DNA of 64,000 bases from Bradyrhizobium sp. CSS354 (GCF_029051725.1 NZ_JAACFU010000008.1:310001-374000); one strand, 5' to 3'; positions 1 through 8,428 are shown, counted from the first letter of the stretch. Notes: generated by a model from the letters alone, not told the origin. Translations and numbers: made by a program.

Positions 1-170
1 AACTCGACCGATGACAATCCGGCGAGACGCTTGTAGCGCAGGATGGCGCCGCGCTTGAGCAAATTGGCCAGCACCATCAGCCGCGACGACAGCATCACGG
101 TGATCGGCGCAGGCGGATCGCCCTCGTCCGTCTCGGGCGACGACCCGCCCCTGCTCTCGGTCTGGCTCAT
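1..170 (-). CDS. MarR-family transcriptional regulator, N-terminal part (cut by window edge)
   Basis: The reverse strand opens with ATG at 170 and runs in frame to the window edge, giving 56 residues. After a polar leader of about 25 residues comes a segment rich in Leu, Lys and Arg (RLMVLANLLKRGAILRYKRL) that resembles the first dimerisation helix of MarR proteins of the kind divergently paired with aromatic or xenobiotic catabolic genes. The wing-helix domain lies outside the window, so the family call rests on this short part and on context. It is transcribed away from the Rieske oxygenase gene at 373, an arrangement usual for a MarR repressor that controls its neighbour. The reading frame is certain; the family is likely; the ligand is unknown. 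Confidence 0.6.
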   Translation of the reverse strand, partial: MSQTESRGGSSPETDEGDPPAPITVMLSSRLMVLANLLKRGAILRYKRLAGLSSVE

Positions 171-372
171 GATCCACCTCTGCCAAGAAAGGCGAAGCAT
201 GCCAAGCCCAAGCAGGGCGGGGCCAAACCCAGGCGGCCGCCGTTCGCCGGCCTCGTTAAATGCGACTAAGAGGCACTTGGATTATCGTTGACATTGTCAT
301 CGATCTACCCTTCACTGGGTACAAGGCATCAAAAAAAGCCCGGCCGGAGCGGCCGACTACGGGAGGACCGGT
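171..372. promoter_or_regulatory. Divergent promoter region with an 11-bp palindrome
   Basis: About 200 bases separate the divergent regulator and oxygenase genes. TGACATTGTCA at 289-299 is a perfect palindrome about a central T, and with the preceding T it contains TTGACA (288-293), a good -35 hexamer for the rightward gene. An operator overlapping the -35 element is a usual layout for a MarR repressor. I do not see a convincing -10 hexamer at the expected spacing. The oxygenase start has the ribosome-binding sequence GGGAGGA at 361-367. The operator role is an inference. Confidence 0.4.
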
Positions 373-1563
373 ATGAGCATCACCCAGCGGGATCGCGATC
401 TCGGAACGGCCTATGCGATGAAGCCGGCGCAGACGCGCACCGAGCTCACTTCGGTCATGCGCGGCACGCCGATGGGCGAACTGCTGCGACGTTACTGGCA
501 TCCGGTCGGGCTTGTCAGTGACGCCACCGACACGCCGAAAAAGGTCCGCGCGCTCGGCGAGGACCTGGTGCTGTTCCGCGACAGGCACGGCCGCGCCGGT
601 CTGCTGCACGCCCGCTGCTGCCACCGCGGCACCACGCTCTATTATGGCAAGGTCGAGGAGGACGGCATCCGCTGCTGCTATCACGGCTGGAAGTTCGACA
701 CCGAGGGTCACTGCCTGGAGCAGCCCTGCGAGCCCGACGGCGGCCGGTTCAAGGACAAGGTGCGCCAGCCCTGGTATCCGGTCGAGGAACGCTACGGGCT
801 GATCTTCGCCTATATGGGCGCGGCCGAGAAACGCCCGGTGCTGCCGGCCTATGAATGCCTGGAGACCATGGACGACGGCGAGTTCGTCGAGGCCGACGAT
901 TCCTCGATCGGCGGCGGTGGTCCCGCGATCATCCCCTGCAACTGGCTTCAGCATTTCGAGAATGTGGTCGATCCCTACCACGTGCCGGTGCTGCACGGCT
1001 CGTTCTCGGGTCCGCAATTCACCAACATGATGGCGTCGATGCCGGAGGTGACGTTCGACAAGACGCCGCGCGGGATCGCCGTGCGTTCGATCCGCAAGCA
1101 GGATGACGGCCGTGTGTTTTACCGCGTCACCGAGGCGGCGCTCCCCACCTTGCGGGTCGTTCCAAACCCGCGCGTGGCGCAATTCGCCCGCGTCGAGTCG
1201 ATCGGCTGGACGCTGCCGATCGACGACACCTCGTTCCGCATCTATGTCGCCGGCCGCGTCAAGAACGCCGGCGACATCGGCCGCATGCGCTCGAAATTCA
1301 ACGGCAGATTCTGGTGGGAGATGACCGAGCAAGAGCACCAGCAATTTCCGGGCGATTACGAGGCTCAGGTCGGCCAGGGACCGCAGACCATCCATTCGGA
1401 GGAACATTTCGGCCAGAGCGACCGCGGAATCCTCATGATCCGGCGCATGCTGAGTGACCAGCTCGAAACGATCGAAGCAGGCCGCGATCCGATCGGCATC
1501 TCCTTCGATGCAAGCGCGCCTCCCGTCGAATTCGAAGCGGGGAATTACATCCGCGAGGGCTGA
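373..1563 (+). CDS. Rieske [2Fe-2S] aromatic-ring oxygenase, alpha-type subunit
   Basis: A 396-residue protein of the phthalate dioxygenase/vanillate demethylase class of Rieske non-haem iron oxygenases. The Rieske cluster ligands are visible as a CxH pair (RCCHRG) and a CxxH pair (RCCYHGW), roughly residues 78-100. The mononuclear iron motif follows near residues 194-210 (ENVVDPYHVPVLH), including the Asp that bridges electron transfer between subunits and two His ligands. The family hydroxylates or O-demethylates aromatic substrates with electrons from a separate reductase; no reductase or ferredoxin gene is adjacent, so a distant partner must serve it. The start ATG has GGGAGGA seven bases upstream. 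The MFS gene follows 60 bases downstream, so the two are probably one operon for uptake and first attack of an aromatic acid or ether. Substrate unknown. Confidence 0.9.
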   Translation: MSITQRDRDLGTAYAMKPAQTRTELTSVMRGTPMGELLRRYWHPVGLVSDATDTPKKVRALGEDLVLFRDRHGRAGLLHARCCHRGTTLYYGKVEEDGIRCCYHGWKFDTEGHCLEQPCEPDGGRFKDKVRQPWYPVEERYGLIFAYMGAAEKRPVLPAYECLETMDDGEFVEADDSSIGGGGPAIIPCNWLQHFENVVDPYHVPVLHGSFSGPQFTNMMASMPEVTFDKTPRGIAVRSIRKQDDGRVFYRVTEAALPTLRVVPNPRVAQFARVESIGWTLPIDDTSFRIYVAGRVKNAGDIGRMRSKFNGRFWWEMTEQEHQQFPGDYEAQVGQGPQTIHSEEHFGQSDRGILMIRRMLSDQLETIEAGRDPIGISFDASAPPVEFEAGNYIREG

Positions 1564-1623
1564 CCTGCCAGCTCCAATCAAGGCTGGACCGACAACGATA
1601 ACAAAGACTAATTGGGGGAAGCG

Positions 1624-2916
1624 ATGGTCGATGTAACGTCACAGATGTCGGTGCAAACGGCCGCCGCGGCAAAACCCTCGGCGCGGCGCTATTACGTGCT
1701 GGGCCTGCTCACCATCATCTACGCGCTGAACTTCCTCGACCGCACGATCTTCAACGTCCTGATCGAGCCGATCAAGAAGGAGTTTCAGCTCAGCGACACC
1801 ATGATGGGCCTGCTCGCGGGCTTCGGCTTCGCGCTGTTCTATTCCCTGCTCGGCATTCCCATCGCGCGGGTCGCCGATCGGCTCAACCGACGCAACATCG
1901 TCGCCGTCGCCTTGGCGTTCTGGAGCGCGATGACGGCGTTGTGCGGCGCGGCTTCGAGCGTCACGTCGCTGGCGCTGGCGAGGATCGGCGTCGGCATTGG
2001 CGAATCCGCGGGGTCTCCCGCCTCGCAATCGATCGTCGCTGATCTCTTCGCCAAGAATGAGCGTCCGCGCGCGCTCGGCATCTACGCCGTCGGCACCTAT
2101 CTCGGCGTCTTCCTCGGCTATTTCGTCGGTGGCTACGTCAACCAGCACTATGGCTGGCGGATGGCGTTCTACGTCGCGGGCCTGCCCGGCATCCTGCTCG
2201 CTATTGTCCTGTGGCTGACGATCTCCGAGCCGAAGCGCGGCGCCATGCAGGAGAATTTCGTGCCCGAGCCGCTCGGGCCGACGCTGCGCTTCCTGGCCTC
2301 GCAGCAGAGCTTCATCATCGTGCTGATCGGCTTCTGTCTCACCACTTACACGAACTACGCGACCGCGGCCTGGATACCGCCGTTCCTGGCGCGCGTGCAC
2401 CATCTGTCGAGCGCCGAGATCGGCACCTATGCCGGCACCTTCAAGGGCCTCGCCGGCATGGCCGGCACCCTGCTCGGCGGCTTCGTGGTGGCGCAGGTCA
2501 GCCGCCGCGACGACCGCTGGAAGCTGTGGGCGCCCGCCATCACTTCGGGCCTTGCCGGGCCGGTGTTCGCGCTTTGCATGCTGACGCAGGACTTTGCGAT
2601 GATGGTGGGCATGCTGGCGCTGACCTCGTTCCTGGTCGGCTTCCATCTCGGACCGATCTTCGCGATCGCGCAGACCGTGGCGAAGCCGAGCATGCGGGCG
2701 CTGGCCTCCGCCCTCATCGCGCTCACCGCCACCTGCTTCGGCCAGGGCGTCGGCCCGCTCGCCGTGGGCGTGGTCAACGACGCCCTGAAGGGCGCTTATG
2801 GCGCCGACGCGGTGCGCTATTCCCTGCTCTCGGCGGCGGTCACGACCACGCTGGGGGCGCTCCTGTTCGTCTGGGCAGCGCAAACCATCCGCACCGACAT
2901 CAGGCGAGCGAGCTAG
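1624..2916 (+). CDS. Major facilitator superfamily transporter
   Basis: A 430-residue, 12-helix permease. The N-terminal half has the first helix with LNFLDRTIFNVLIEPIKKEF and a loop 2-3 variant of the MFS signature (ARVADRLNRRNIV) near residues 80-92, as in organic-acid and sugar-acid symporters; a longer central loop separates the two six-helix bundles. The start is placed at ATG 1624 because GGGGGAA lies directly upstream, although TTG at 1612 keeps the frame open. It follows the Rieske oxygenase gene by 60 bases on the same strand, so uptake of the oxygenase substrate, probably an aromatic or related organic acid, is the likely role. Its stop overlaps the stop of the convergent hydrolase gene by two bases, leaving no room for a separate terminator. 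Confidence 0.88.
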   Translation: MVDVTSQMSVQTAAAAKPSARRYYVLGLLTIIYALNFLDRTIFNVLIEPIKKEFQLSDTMMGLLAGFGFALFYSLLGIPIARVADRLNRRNIVAVALAFWSAMTALCGAASSVTSLALARIGVGIGESAGSPASQSIVADLFAKNERPRALGIYAVGTYLGVFLGYFVGGYVNQHYGWRMAFYVAGLPGILLAIVLWLTISEPKRGAMQENFVPEPLGPTLRFLASQQSFIIVLIGFCLTTYTNYATAAWIPPFLARVHHLSSAEIGTYAGTFKGLAGMAGTLLGGFVVAQVSRRDDRWKLWAPAITSGLAGPVFALCMLTQDFAMMVGMLALTSFLVGFHLGPIFAIAQTVAKPSMRALASALIALTATCFGQGVGPLAVGVVNDALKGAYGADAVRYSLLSAAVTTTLGALLFVWAAQTIRTDIRRAS

Positions 2917-3824
2917 GCGCCCATGAACGCCAGCATGTCCGCGATCAGGCGCTCGCTGTGCGTCAGCGGCAGCGGATGCGGGCCGCCTTCGTAGACGGTC
3001 AGCTTGCTGTCCTTGATTAGTTTTGCCGTCTTTGCACCGGTCAACGGCAGCGGCGCGCTGGCATCCTTGTCGCCCTGAACGATCAGCGTCGGGCGATCGA
3101 TCTTGGCAGCTGCCGCTCGGAGATCGGCGAACGCGATGGCCTTGCGGCAGGCCAGCGCCACCGGCAACGGCACGCTCAGCATCATCTCGCGGATCCAGGT
3201 CCGCGTGATCTCGGGTGTCTCGGCAGTGAAGAACGGCGCTTCGTTCGCCGCAATCCATTTGGGGAAGTCGCGCGCGATGGCCGCGTTGTCTGCCTCGATC
3301 ATTGCCTTCGGCACCGCATCCGGATTGTCTTCGGTCTTGATCAGGAATGGCGTCGTCGGCGCAACCAGCACCACCCTTGCGATCCGGTCCGATCCGTATC
3401 GTCCGAGATAGTTCACCGCCTCGGCCGTCCCCATCGAGAAGCCGACCAGTGTCACGTCGCGCAGGTCACGCGCCTCGATCAACGCGGCGACGTCGTCAGT
3501 CAGCGTGTTCAGGTCATAACCCGCGGACGGCATCTCGGACCGGCCATGCCCGCGCCTGTCGGGCGCAACACAGCGGAAGCCATTTGCGTTGAGGGCGGCA
3601 ATCTGGCTGCCCCACGTGCTAGCGTTGAACGTCCATGCCGAAAGCAGCAGCACCGGTCGGCCGCTGCCCCAATCCTGCACGAAGAGTTTTGTGCCGTCCC
3701 TGGCCGTCACAAAGGACGGCCGTTCATTCCGCTGGGCCGCTGCTGCCACTGGCGCGCTCGCACCAGACGCTGCCGCGAAGGCGGTCCCAAACAACGTGGC
3801 TTCGAGGACGGTTCGACGGTTCAT
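2913..3824 (-). CDS. Exported alpha/beta hydrolase (chloroperoxidase/esterase-like)
   Basis: A 303-residue alpha/beta hydrolase. The N-terminus has a twin-arginine style leader (MNRRTVLEATLFG, then an Ala-rich hydrophobic stretch ending near residue 31), so export to the periplasm, probably by Tat, is predicted. The nucleophile elbow is GFSMGT, the acid lies in the GDKDASAP region, and the catalytic His is in GGPHPLPLTH near the C-terminus; the triad is complete. The fold and motif spacing resemble non-haem chloroperoxidases and arylesterases. The ribosome-binding site GGGAGAAG precedes ATG 3824. It is convergent with the MFS gene, and may hydrolyse an ester or lactone related to that pathway, but nothing in the sequence identifies its substrate. 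Confidence 0.88.
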   Translation of the reverse strand: MNRRTVLEATLFGTAFAAASGASAPVAAAAQRNERPSFVTARDGTKLFVQDWGSGRPVLLLSAWTFNASTWGSQIAALNANGFRCVAPDRRGHGRSEMPSAGYDLNTLTDDVAALIEARDLRDVTLVGFSMGTAEAVNYLGRYGSDRIARVVLVAPTTPFLIKTEDNPDAVPKAMIEADNAAIARDFPKWIAANEAPFFTAETPEITRTWIREMMLSVPLPVALACRKAIAFADLRAAAAKIDRPTLIVQGDKDASAPLPLTGAKTAKLIKDSKLTVYEGGPHPLPLTHSERLIADMLAFMGA

Positions 3825-4081
3825 GGCGCTTCTCCCTTGCCGATACCCTTGCGGATCTGTCGGCCCATCGGTCTCGGCCGATGAAAACGATCATGACCAG
3901 GCGGGATCACCTCCGCGATTACGCGCCAGGTAAGATCGCTTAAGGCGCTCCCGCCGCCCGCAGGCGAAACCAGACAAACGGCCGGATGAAACCGTTTTGC
4001 GGAACCCGCGAAACCATCCGGAAACAGACCGTCCTTACAAGAAGAGCCATAGACGGCGGCAAAGCCCGTCGGGAGGCTCAC
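3825..4081. promoter_or_regulatory. Intergenic leader with an inverted repeat before the small membrane protein gene
   Basis: The gap between divergent genes holds the arms CCGGATG (3982-3988) and CATCCGG (4015-4021), which enclose a smaller hairpin-forming segment with GCGG and CCGC. It lies 60-100 bases upstream of the next start, so it could be a structured 5' leader or an operator. I see no confident promoter hexamers and no coding potential. Confidence 0.3.
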
Positions 4082-4285
4082 ATGAACCACTCCATTCATT
4101 CTGCTGATCGTGCGACCCACCTGAAGATCGTGGTGGTGGCGCTGGTGGCCGGCATCACGGTGGCCGGCTTCGGGATCGCAGCTCGCACCAATGCCGATTA
4201 CAGCCAGACCGCCCAGTCCGCCCACGTAATCAAGGCCGGCAAGCCCGTCGTCGTGACCAGCGCCGGGACGTCGGAGATCCGCTGA
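4082..4285 (+). CDS. Small membrane-anchored protein of unknown function
   Basis: A 67-residue protein. GGGAGG sits just upstream of ATG 4082 and fixes the start. Residues about 15-35 (LKIVVVALVAGITVAGFGIA) form one hydrophobic segment, so the protein is either a single-pass inner-membrane protein or is exported with a signal peptide. The rest is short, polar and ends in Ser/Thr- and Val-rich sequence without motifs I recognise. It is a single gene followed by a strong terminator, and the neighbour on the left is divergent. Short proteins of this layout are common in Bradyrhizobium-type genomes; no function can be assigned. Confidence 0.75.
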   Translation: MNHSIHSADRATHLKIVVVALVAGITVAGFGIAARTNADYSQTAQSAHVIKAGKPVVVTSAGTSEIR

Positions 4286-4309
4286 CACCGCCCCGCTCCG
4301 GGCTGACAG

Positions 4310-4335
4310 AGGCCGCCGCCTGGCGGCCTTTTTTC
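4310..4335 (+). terminator. Rho-independent terminator
   Basis: Arms AGGCCGCC (4310-4317) and GGCGGCCT (4322-4329) form a perfect 8-bp stem with a GCCT loop, followed by a T run. It lies 25 bases after the stop of the small membrane protein gene. Confidence 0.9.
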
Positions 4336-4445
4336 GTTTTCCAGAGCAATGCTTAGCCGAGACCTGCCGGCGAAGCGCAACGTCCTTGACTTCACCCAGC
4401 CCCGCCTTTAAGTCCCCCTCGTTCCGCGCGCTTTCAGCGAACCAC

Positions 4446-4522
<77 letters not shown>

Positions 4523-4716
4523 TTTTGGCAATTCCTTCATAGCCTTAGAATAAACTTCTACACGCCTTTCGCGGCTCTGACGGCGATTGCCGGCATCCGT
4601 CGAGAACTCGCGCCATAGTCAGCCCAAGCCCGAATCGTCTAGGCCTTCCAGGACTTGGAGGGACCCCACGCTTTACCGGCTTTTCCGGGGCCCCCTTGTG
4701 ATTGAGGAGCCCAGAT

Positions 4717-5061
4717 ATGGCTAAGAAGGACATGGCTAAGAAGGATTCGGCCAAGAAGGACTTGGGGAAAAAGGCTGCCGCTCCCGCCACCATCACGCTC
4801 AAGCACCTCGCCGCCGATATCGCGGAAAGCCAGGACCTCTCGAAGAAGCGCGCCGAGGCCGTCCTGACCGACATGGTCGAGCTCATCACCAAGCACCTGA
4901 AGAAAGGCGACCGCGTCCGCATCGTCGGGCTTGGAATCCTCCAGGTCCGCAAGCGCGCCGCCCGCACCGGCCGCAATCCCGCCACCGGCGAGCCCATCCA
5001 CATCAAGGCCAGCAAGAAGGTCGCCTTCCGCCCGGTCAAGGAACTGAAAGAGGCGATCTGA
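4717..5061 (+). CDS. HU/IHF-family DNA-binding protein with Lys-rich N-terminal tail
   Basis: A 114-residue protein. From about residue 25 on it matches the HU/IHF fold: two helices (LKHLAADIAESQDLSKKRAE and on), then the beta-arm region containing GRNPATGEPIHIKASKKVAF, the signature for the proline-tipped arm that intercalates DNA. The N-terminal 20 residues are a repeated tail of the type MAKKD, which is unusual; most HU proteins are about 90 residues and start directly with helix 1. The tail is highly basic and may add non-specific DNA contacts. GAGGAG at 4704-4709 supports ATG 4717. This is a second-type histone-like protein rather than the main HupB. It is monocistronic, between tRNA-Asp and pepT. 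Confidence 0.85.
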   Translation: MAKKDMAKKDSAKKDLGKKAAAPATITLKHLAADIAESQDLSKKRAEAVLTDMVELITKHLKKGDRVRIVGLGILQVRKRAARTGRNPATGEPIHIKASKKVAFRPVKELKEAI

Positions 5062-5163
5062 CCACTCACGTTTCGTTAAGCCTGATCAGCGTCCTCCGGC
5101 CTCACCGCGCCCTGCTTTTCTGGTATACCGCCTCTCTCCCCTGACCCGGCGGTTTGACCAGAA

Positions 5164-6414
5164 ATGTCCTCCCTCACCTTTTCGCATACCGTGACCGAGC
5201 GCTTCCTGCGCTACGTCACCATCGATACCCAGTCCGATCCGGAATCTCCGAGCTCGCCCTCGACGGAGAAACAGAAGGACCTCGGCCGCGTGCTCGCGGC
5301 TGAACTGAAGGCCATGGGCGTTGCGGACGCTCATCTGGACGATTACGGCTACATCTATGCAACGATCCCGGCGAACACCACCAAGAAGGTGCCGGTGATC
5401 TGCTTCTGCTCGCACATGGACACCTCGCCCGACGTCACCGGCAAGGACGTCAAGCCGCAGATCCTGAAGAACTATCGCGGCGGCGATATCGCCCTCCCAG
5501 GCGACACCAGCCAGGTGATCCGCTTCGCCGAGCATCCGGCGCTGAAGAACCAGATCGGCAACGACATCATCACCACCGACGGCACCACGCTGCTCGGCGC
5601 CGACAACAAGGCCGGCGTGGCCGAGATCATGGATGCCGCGCATTTCTTCATCAACAATCCGCAAGTGAAGCACGGCACCATCAAGATCCTGTTCACGCCC
5701 GACGAGGAGATTGGCCGCGGCGTCGACAATGTCGACATCAAGAAGCTCGGCGCCGATTTCGGCTACACCATGGACGGCGAGAGCGCGGGCTGCGTCGAGG
5801 ACGAGACCTTTTCGGCGGACGGCGCCACCATCACCATCAATGGCGTCAGCGCCCATCCCGGCTATGCCAAGGGCAAGATGGAGCACGCCATCAAGATCGC
5901 CGCCGCCATCGTCGAGCGCCTGCCCCGCGAAGGCTGCTCGCCCGAGACGACATCAGGCAAGCAGGGCTTTCTGCATCCGATCGGCATCGAGGGTGCGCTG
6001 GAGCAGGCGACGCTTTCCTTCATCGTGCGCGACTTCACGGAGGAAGGGCTGAAGGAAAAGGAGATCCTGCTCGAGAACATCGTCCAGGACGTGATGAAGG
6101 ATTTTCCCCGCTCGACCTACACATTCGAGGTGCGGGAGCAGTACCGCAACATGAAGCAGGTGATCGATCGACACCCGCACATTCTCGAATACGCCATCGA
6201 AGCGATCCGCCGCGCTGGACTGCGCCCGATGCGCACCGCGATCCGCGGCGGCACCGACGGCTCCCGCCTGTCCTTCATGGGCCTGCCCTGCCCCAACATC
6301 TTCGCCGGCGAGCATGCGTTTCACTCCCGGCTCGAATGGGTCAGCCGGCAGGACATGGAGAAGGCGGTCCAGACGATCGTCCACCTCGCCATGATCTGGG
6401 AGGAGAAGGCGTAA
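5164..6414 (+). CDS. pepT: Peptidase T (aminotripeptidase), M20B family
   Basis: A 416-residue cytosolic zinc tripeptidase that releases the N-terminal residue of tripeptides. Metal and catalytic residues are present: His and Asp in CSHMDTSPD (about residue 82), the bridging Asp in LLGADNKAGV, the general-base pair EE in FTPDEEIGRG, Asp in YTMDGESAG, and the last metal His in FAGEHAFHSRLEWV near the C-terminus. Length fits the family (about 410). The gene stands alone, about 100 bases after the HU-like gene, and is convergent with the AraC regulator gene. A short hairpin at 6419-6434 (TGACGG/CCGTCA) follows the stop but lacks a T run. Confidence 0.95.
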   Translation: MSSLTFSHTVTERFLRYVTIDTQSDPESPSSPSTEKQKDLGRVLAAELKAMGVADAHLDDYGYIYATIPANTTKKVPVICFCSHMDTSPDVTGKDVKPQILKNYRGGDIALPGDTSQVIRFAEHPALKNQIGNDIITTDGTTLLGADNKAGVAEIMDAAHFFINNPQVKHGTIKILFTPDEEIGRGVDNVDIKKLGADFGYTMDGESAGCVEDETFSADGATITINGVSAHPGYAKGKMEHAIKIAAAIVERLPREGCSPETTSGKQGFLHPIGIEGALEQATLSFIVRDFTEEGLKEKEILLENIVQDVMKDFPRSTYTFEVREQYRNMKQVIDRHPHILEYAIEAIRRAGLRPMRTAIRGGTDGSRLSFMGLPCPNIFAGEHAFHSRLEWVSRQDMEKAVQTIVHLAMIWEEKA

Positions 6415-6526
6415 GGGCTGACGGGATGCCGTCATCGCAGGCGGAGCGCGTTTCGCGAAAAGTCTCGAGGACCGACATCTTGAGCATGGCAAGCTTCAGT
6501 CGCTTAGACTTAGGCTGGCGCTTTCC

Positions 6527-7582
6527 TTACGCTTGCTGCCACTGCGATATTGCGTGGTCCGCCCGAAACCGCCTTGGGGTCGATCCGGTCCACCGGACAA
6601 AGGCGTTCGTAAAAGAACTGGCCTCCCGGTAACCGAGCAGCCACGCAATCTGGGAGATCGGTAGTTCCCGCTCCCGCAGGTATCGCTCGGCCAAAGCTGC
6701 TCGGATCCGGTCGAGAAGCTCGGAGAATGTTTCTTCCTCCGCCGCCAGCCCCCGCGCCAGCGTGCGGCGGCTCATGCCGAGGCGACCGGCCACTTCCCCT
6801 ACGTTCGCCGTGCCGTGGGGCAGCAGCTGGACGATCAACTGCTCCACGCGGAATCGAAGGGTTGATCGGGAAAGCTTTCCCTTGCCGAGTGCCTCATTCG
6901 CGTAGTCGAGCAGCAGCCGATTGAGATAAGCGTCAGCACCGACGGAGAGCAAGCACGCGTCCGAGGCGGCAAACACGATCTCATCGGCGGCGGCTTCGAA
7001 GTCGATGGCACAGCCTAGAAGAGCACGAACGTCGAGAGGCACCGTCGTGCGATGGTGTCTCGTTCTGATTTGGCGCGGCGTCAATTGGCGGTTGGTCAAG
7101 TGCCGACAGACGCGGATCAAGGCTGCGAACCAGAACTCGATCTGATGGCGGTCCGAACCACGCTCCACGTTGACGTACTCGAGCGTGACAACGACGGCGC
7201 GGCCGAAACCGACCCGGATGCGGACGCCCTCATTGTTGAGCGAGCAGTAACGCTCGGCGTGCCGAAGCGCTTCGGCAAGACTCTCCGATGACGCCATGAC
7301 GTAGTACAGCAGCCCGATCTGGCGGAGATCGAAATCCCGCGCCAAATGAAACCCCAGATGATCGTCACGCAACTCCCGTGCGGCGGCTTCGAGCAACTTG
7401 ATCTGGGTCTCCACCCCGAGACGATGACTTGGATCCTCGATCACCTCGAGCGTCAATCCGGCTCTCGACACAAATCGCGCCAGGTCCTTTCCGGCTTTGC
7501 GGATCCGCTCGCACGCAAGCCTCGCAATCCCGCCTGTCGAGTTGGGTACAGCACCGAGACGATCGGGTTTGACATAGCGCAT
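6527..7582 (-). CDS. AraC-family transcriptional regulator with N-terminal arabinose-binding-like domain
   Basis: A 351-residue regulator. The first ~200 residues resemble the Arabinose_bd sensor domain found in OruR/ArgR-like AraC proteins (LIKLLEAAARELRDDHLGFH region and onward). The last ~90 residues carry two helix-turn-helix motifs: VGEVAGRLGMSRRTLARGL and ISQIAWLLGYREASSFTNAF, the second being the conserved AraC signature. I place the start at ATG 7582; an in-frame TTG at 7612 would add ten residues. It is divergent from the Cys-rich MarR gene, with a perfect FNR/FixK-type box between them. The effector is unknown; the subfamily often controls amino-acid or fatty-acid catabolism. Confidence 0.88.
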   Translation of the reverse strand: MRYVKPDRLGAVPNSTGGIARLACERIRKAGKDLARFVSRAGLTLEVIEDPSHRLGVETQIKLLEAAARELRDDHLGFHLARDFDLRQIGLLYYVMASSESLAEALRHAERYCSLNNEGVRIRVGFGRAVVVTLEYVNVERGSDRHQIEFWFAALIRVCRHLTNRQLTPRQIRTRHHRTTVPLDVRALLGCAIDFEAAADEIVFAASDACLLSVGADAYLNRLLLDYANEALGKGKLSRSTLRFRVEQLIVQLLPHGTANVGEVAGRLGMSRRTLARGLAAEEETFSELLDRIRAALAERYLRERELPISQIAWLLGYREASSFTNAFVRWTGSTPRRFRADHAISQWQQA

Positions 7583-7722
7583 GGCAGGGCGTGCCTTGGC
7601 ACGTTGGCTCAAAAAGCCAATTTCTCGGCACTTGATCGCAAGACGGACCTCCCATCCTCCCGTACGAGAGGTCGATCGCCCCGCGCGCTGTTTCCACAGG
7701 ATCGCGACGACGACAATCTTCG

Positions 7723-7736
7723 TTGATTTGGATCAA
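7723..7736. promoter_or_regulatory. FNR/FixK-type binding site
   Basis: TTGATTTGGATCAA is a perfect 14-bp dyad: TTGAT and ATCAA around four bases. It fits the TTGA-N6-TCAA consensus of FNR, FixK and FnrN proteins. Its centre lies 88 bases before the MarR start at 7817 and 147 bases before the AraC start at 7582. If it activates as a class II site, transcription of the MarR gene would begin near 7771, leaving a leader of about 45 bases. The match is seen; oxygen-responsive control is inferred. Confidence 0.7.
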
Positions 7737-7816
7737 CGAAACTGACCCCGGGCGAGACCGCAGTGCAAAGACCACTTCGACATCCTGAAGAACCGAAGCC
7801 CCGGGCCAGATAGACC

Positions 7817-8428
7817 ATGGCGCTGGAGCGTGAAACGGTTGAGCTGCTGGTTCAAGCGGTGAAAATCTGCTATTTCGGAAACGATCGACAGGGATTGCAC
7901 GATCGGGAATGGATGGTGCTGCGTTTTCTGTCGCGCGCCAACAGGTTTTCACGAACTCCCTCGGCGGTTGCCGCCCTCACTGGCACGGCCAGGGCAACCG
8001 CTTCGCAGATCGTGAAGATCCTTGAAGCAAAGTCTTACCTGGCGCGAAGACCTTCAAAACGAGACGGGCGCTCGACGACACTTGTCGTGACCTCTCAGGG
8101 TGAGAGGCTTCTGGCCCTGCACGATCCGCTCAACGGTTTGTTGGACGCAATCACTTCGCTGATTCCCGAAGAATGTCTCAGGCTAAGGGACTCGCTTGGC
8201 AAAATCTTGAATCGCATCGATACCGCGGATCGTCAGCCGGCGGTGGGCGCCTGCCGCGACTGCATGTTTCTCGCCGAATCTGGCATAAAGCGGCCGTCCC
8301 ATGGCCGGGCGCGGACAAACACGGAGCTTCGGTGCCGCCTTCACCGCGCGCCGATCGCGGCCGGCGAGGTCGACCTTCTCTGCACGACTTTCGCGCGCGC
8401 TACCGCAACTGGCCCAAGGCCCGCGTGA
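7817..8428 (+). CDS. MarR-type winged-helix regulator with C-terminal Cys cluster
   Basis: A 203-residue protein. Residues about 35-105 form a winged helix: WMVLRFLSRANR, then AVAALTGTARATASQIVKIL as recognition region, and ARRPSKRDGRSTTLVVT as the wing with the usual DxR/S pattern. After the dimerisation helices there is an unusual C-terminal extension with CRDC near residue 149, a further Cys at about 177 (LRCRLHRAPI), and a last one near 193 (LLCTTF). Four spaced cysteines suggest a zinc or iron-sulfur site, or a redox switch. The upstream FixK-type box suggests a link to oxygen limitation. ATG 7817 has only a weak ribosome-binding site. What it regulates is unknown; the divergent AraC gene or itself are candidates. 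Confidence 0.8.
   Translation: MALERETVELLVQAVKICYFGNDRQGLHDREWMVLRFLSRANRFSRTPSAVAALTGTARATASQIVKILEAKSYLARRPSKRDGRSTTLVVTSQGERLLALHDPLNGLLDAITSLIPEECLRLRDSLGKILNRIDTADRQPAVGACRDCMFLAESGIKRPSHGRARTNTELRCRLHRAPIAAGEVDLLCTTFARATATGPRPA

Noticed and set aside
256..1581. Long minus-strand frame (441 residues) over the Rieske gene
   Set aside because: It is the antisense shadow of a clear Rieske oxygenase, is rich in Arg, Ala, Asp and His with no fold-like pattern, and has no supported start.
1639..3258. 539-residue minus-strand frame over the MFS gene
   Set aside because: Composition is typical of antisense reading in a GC-rich gene; the plus-strand MFS protein has 12 clear helices.
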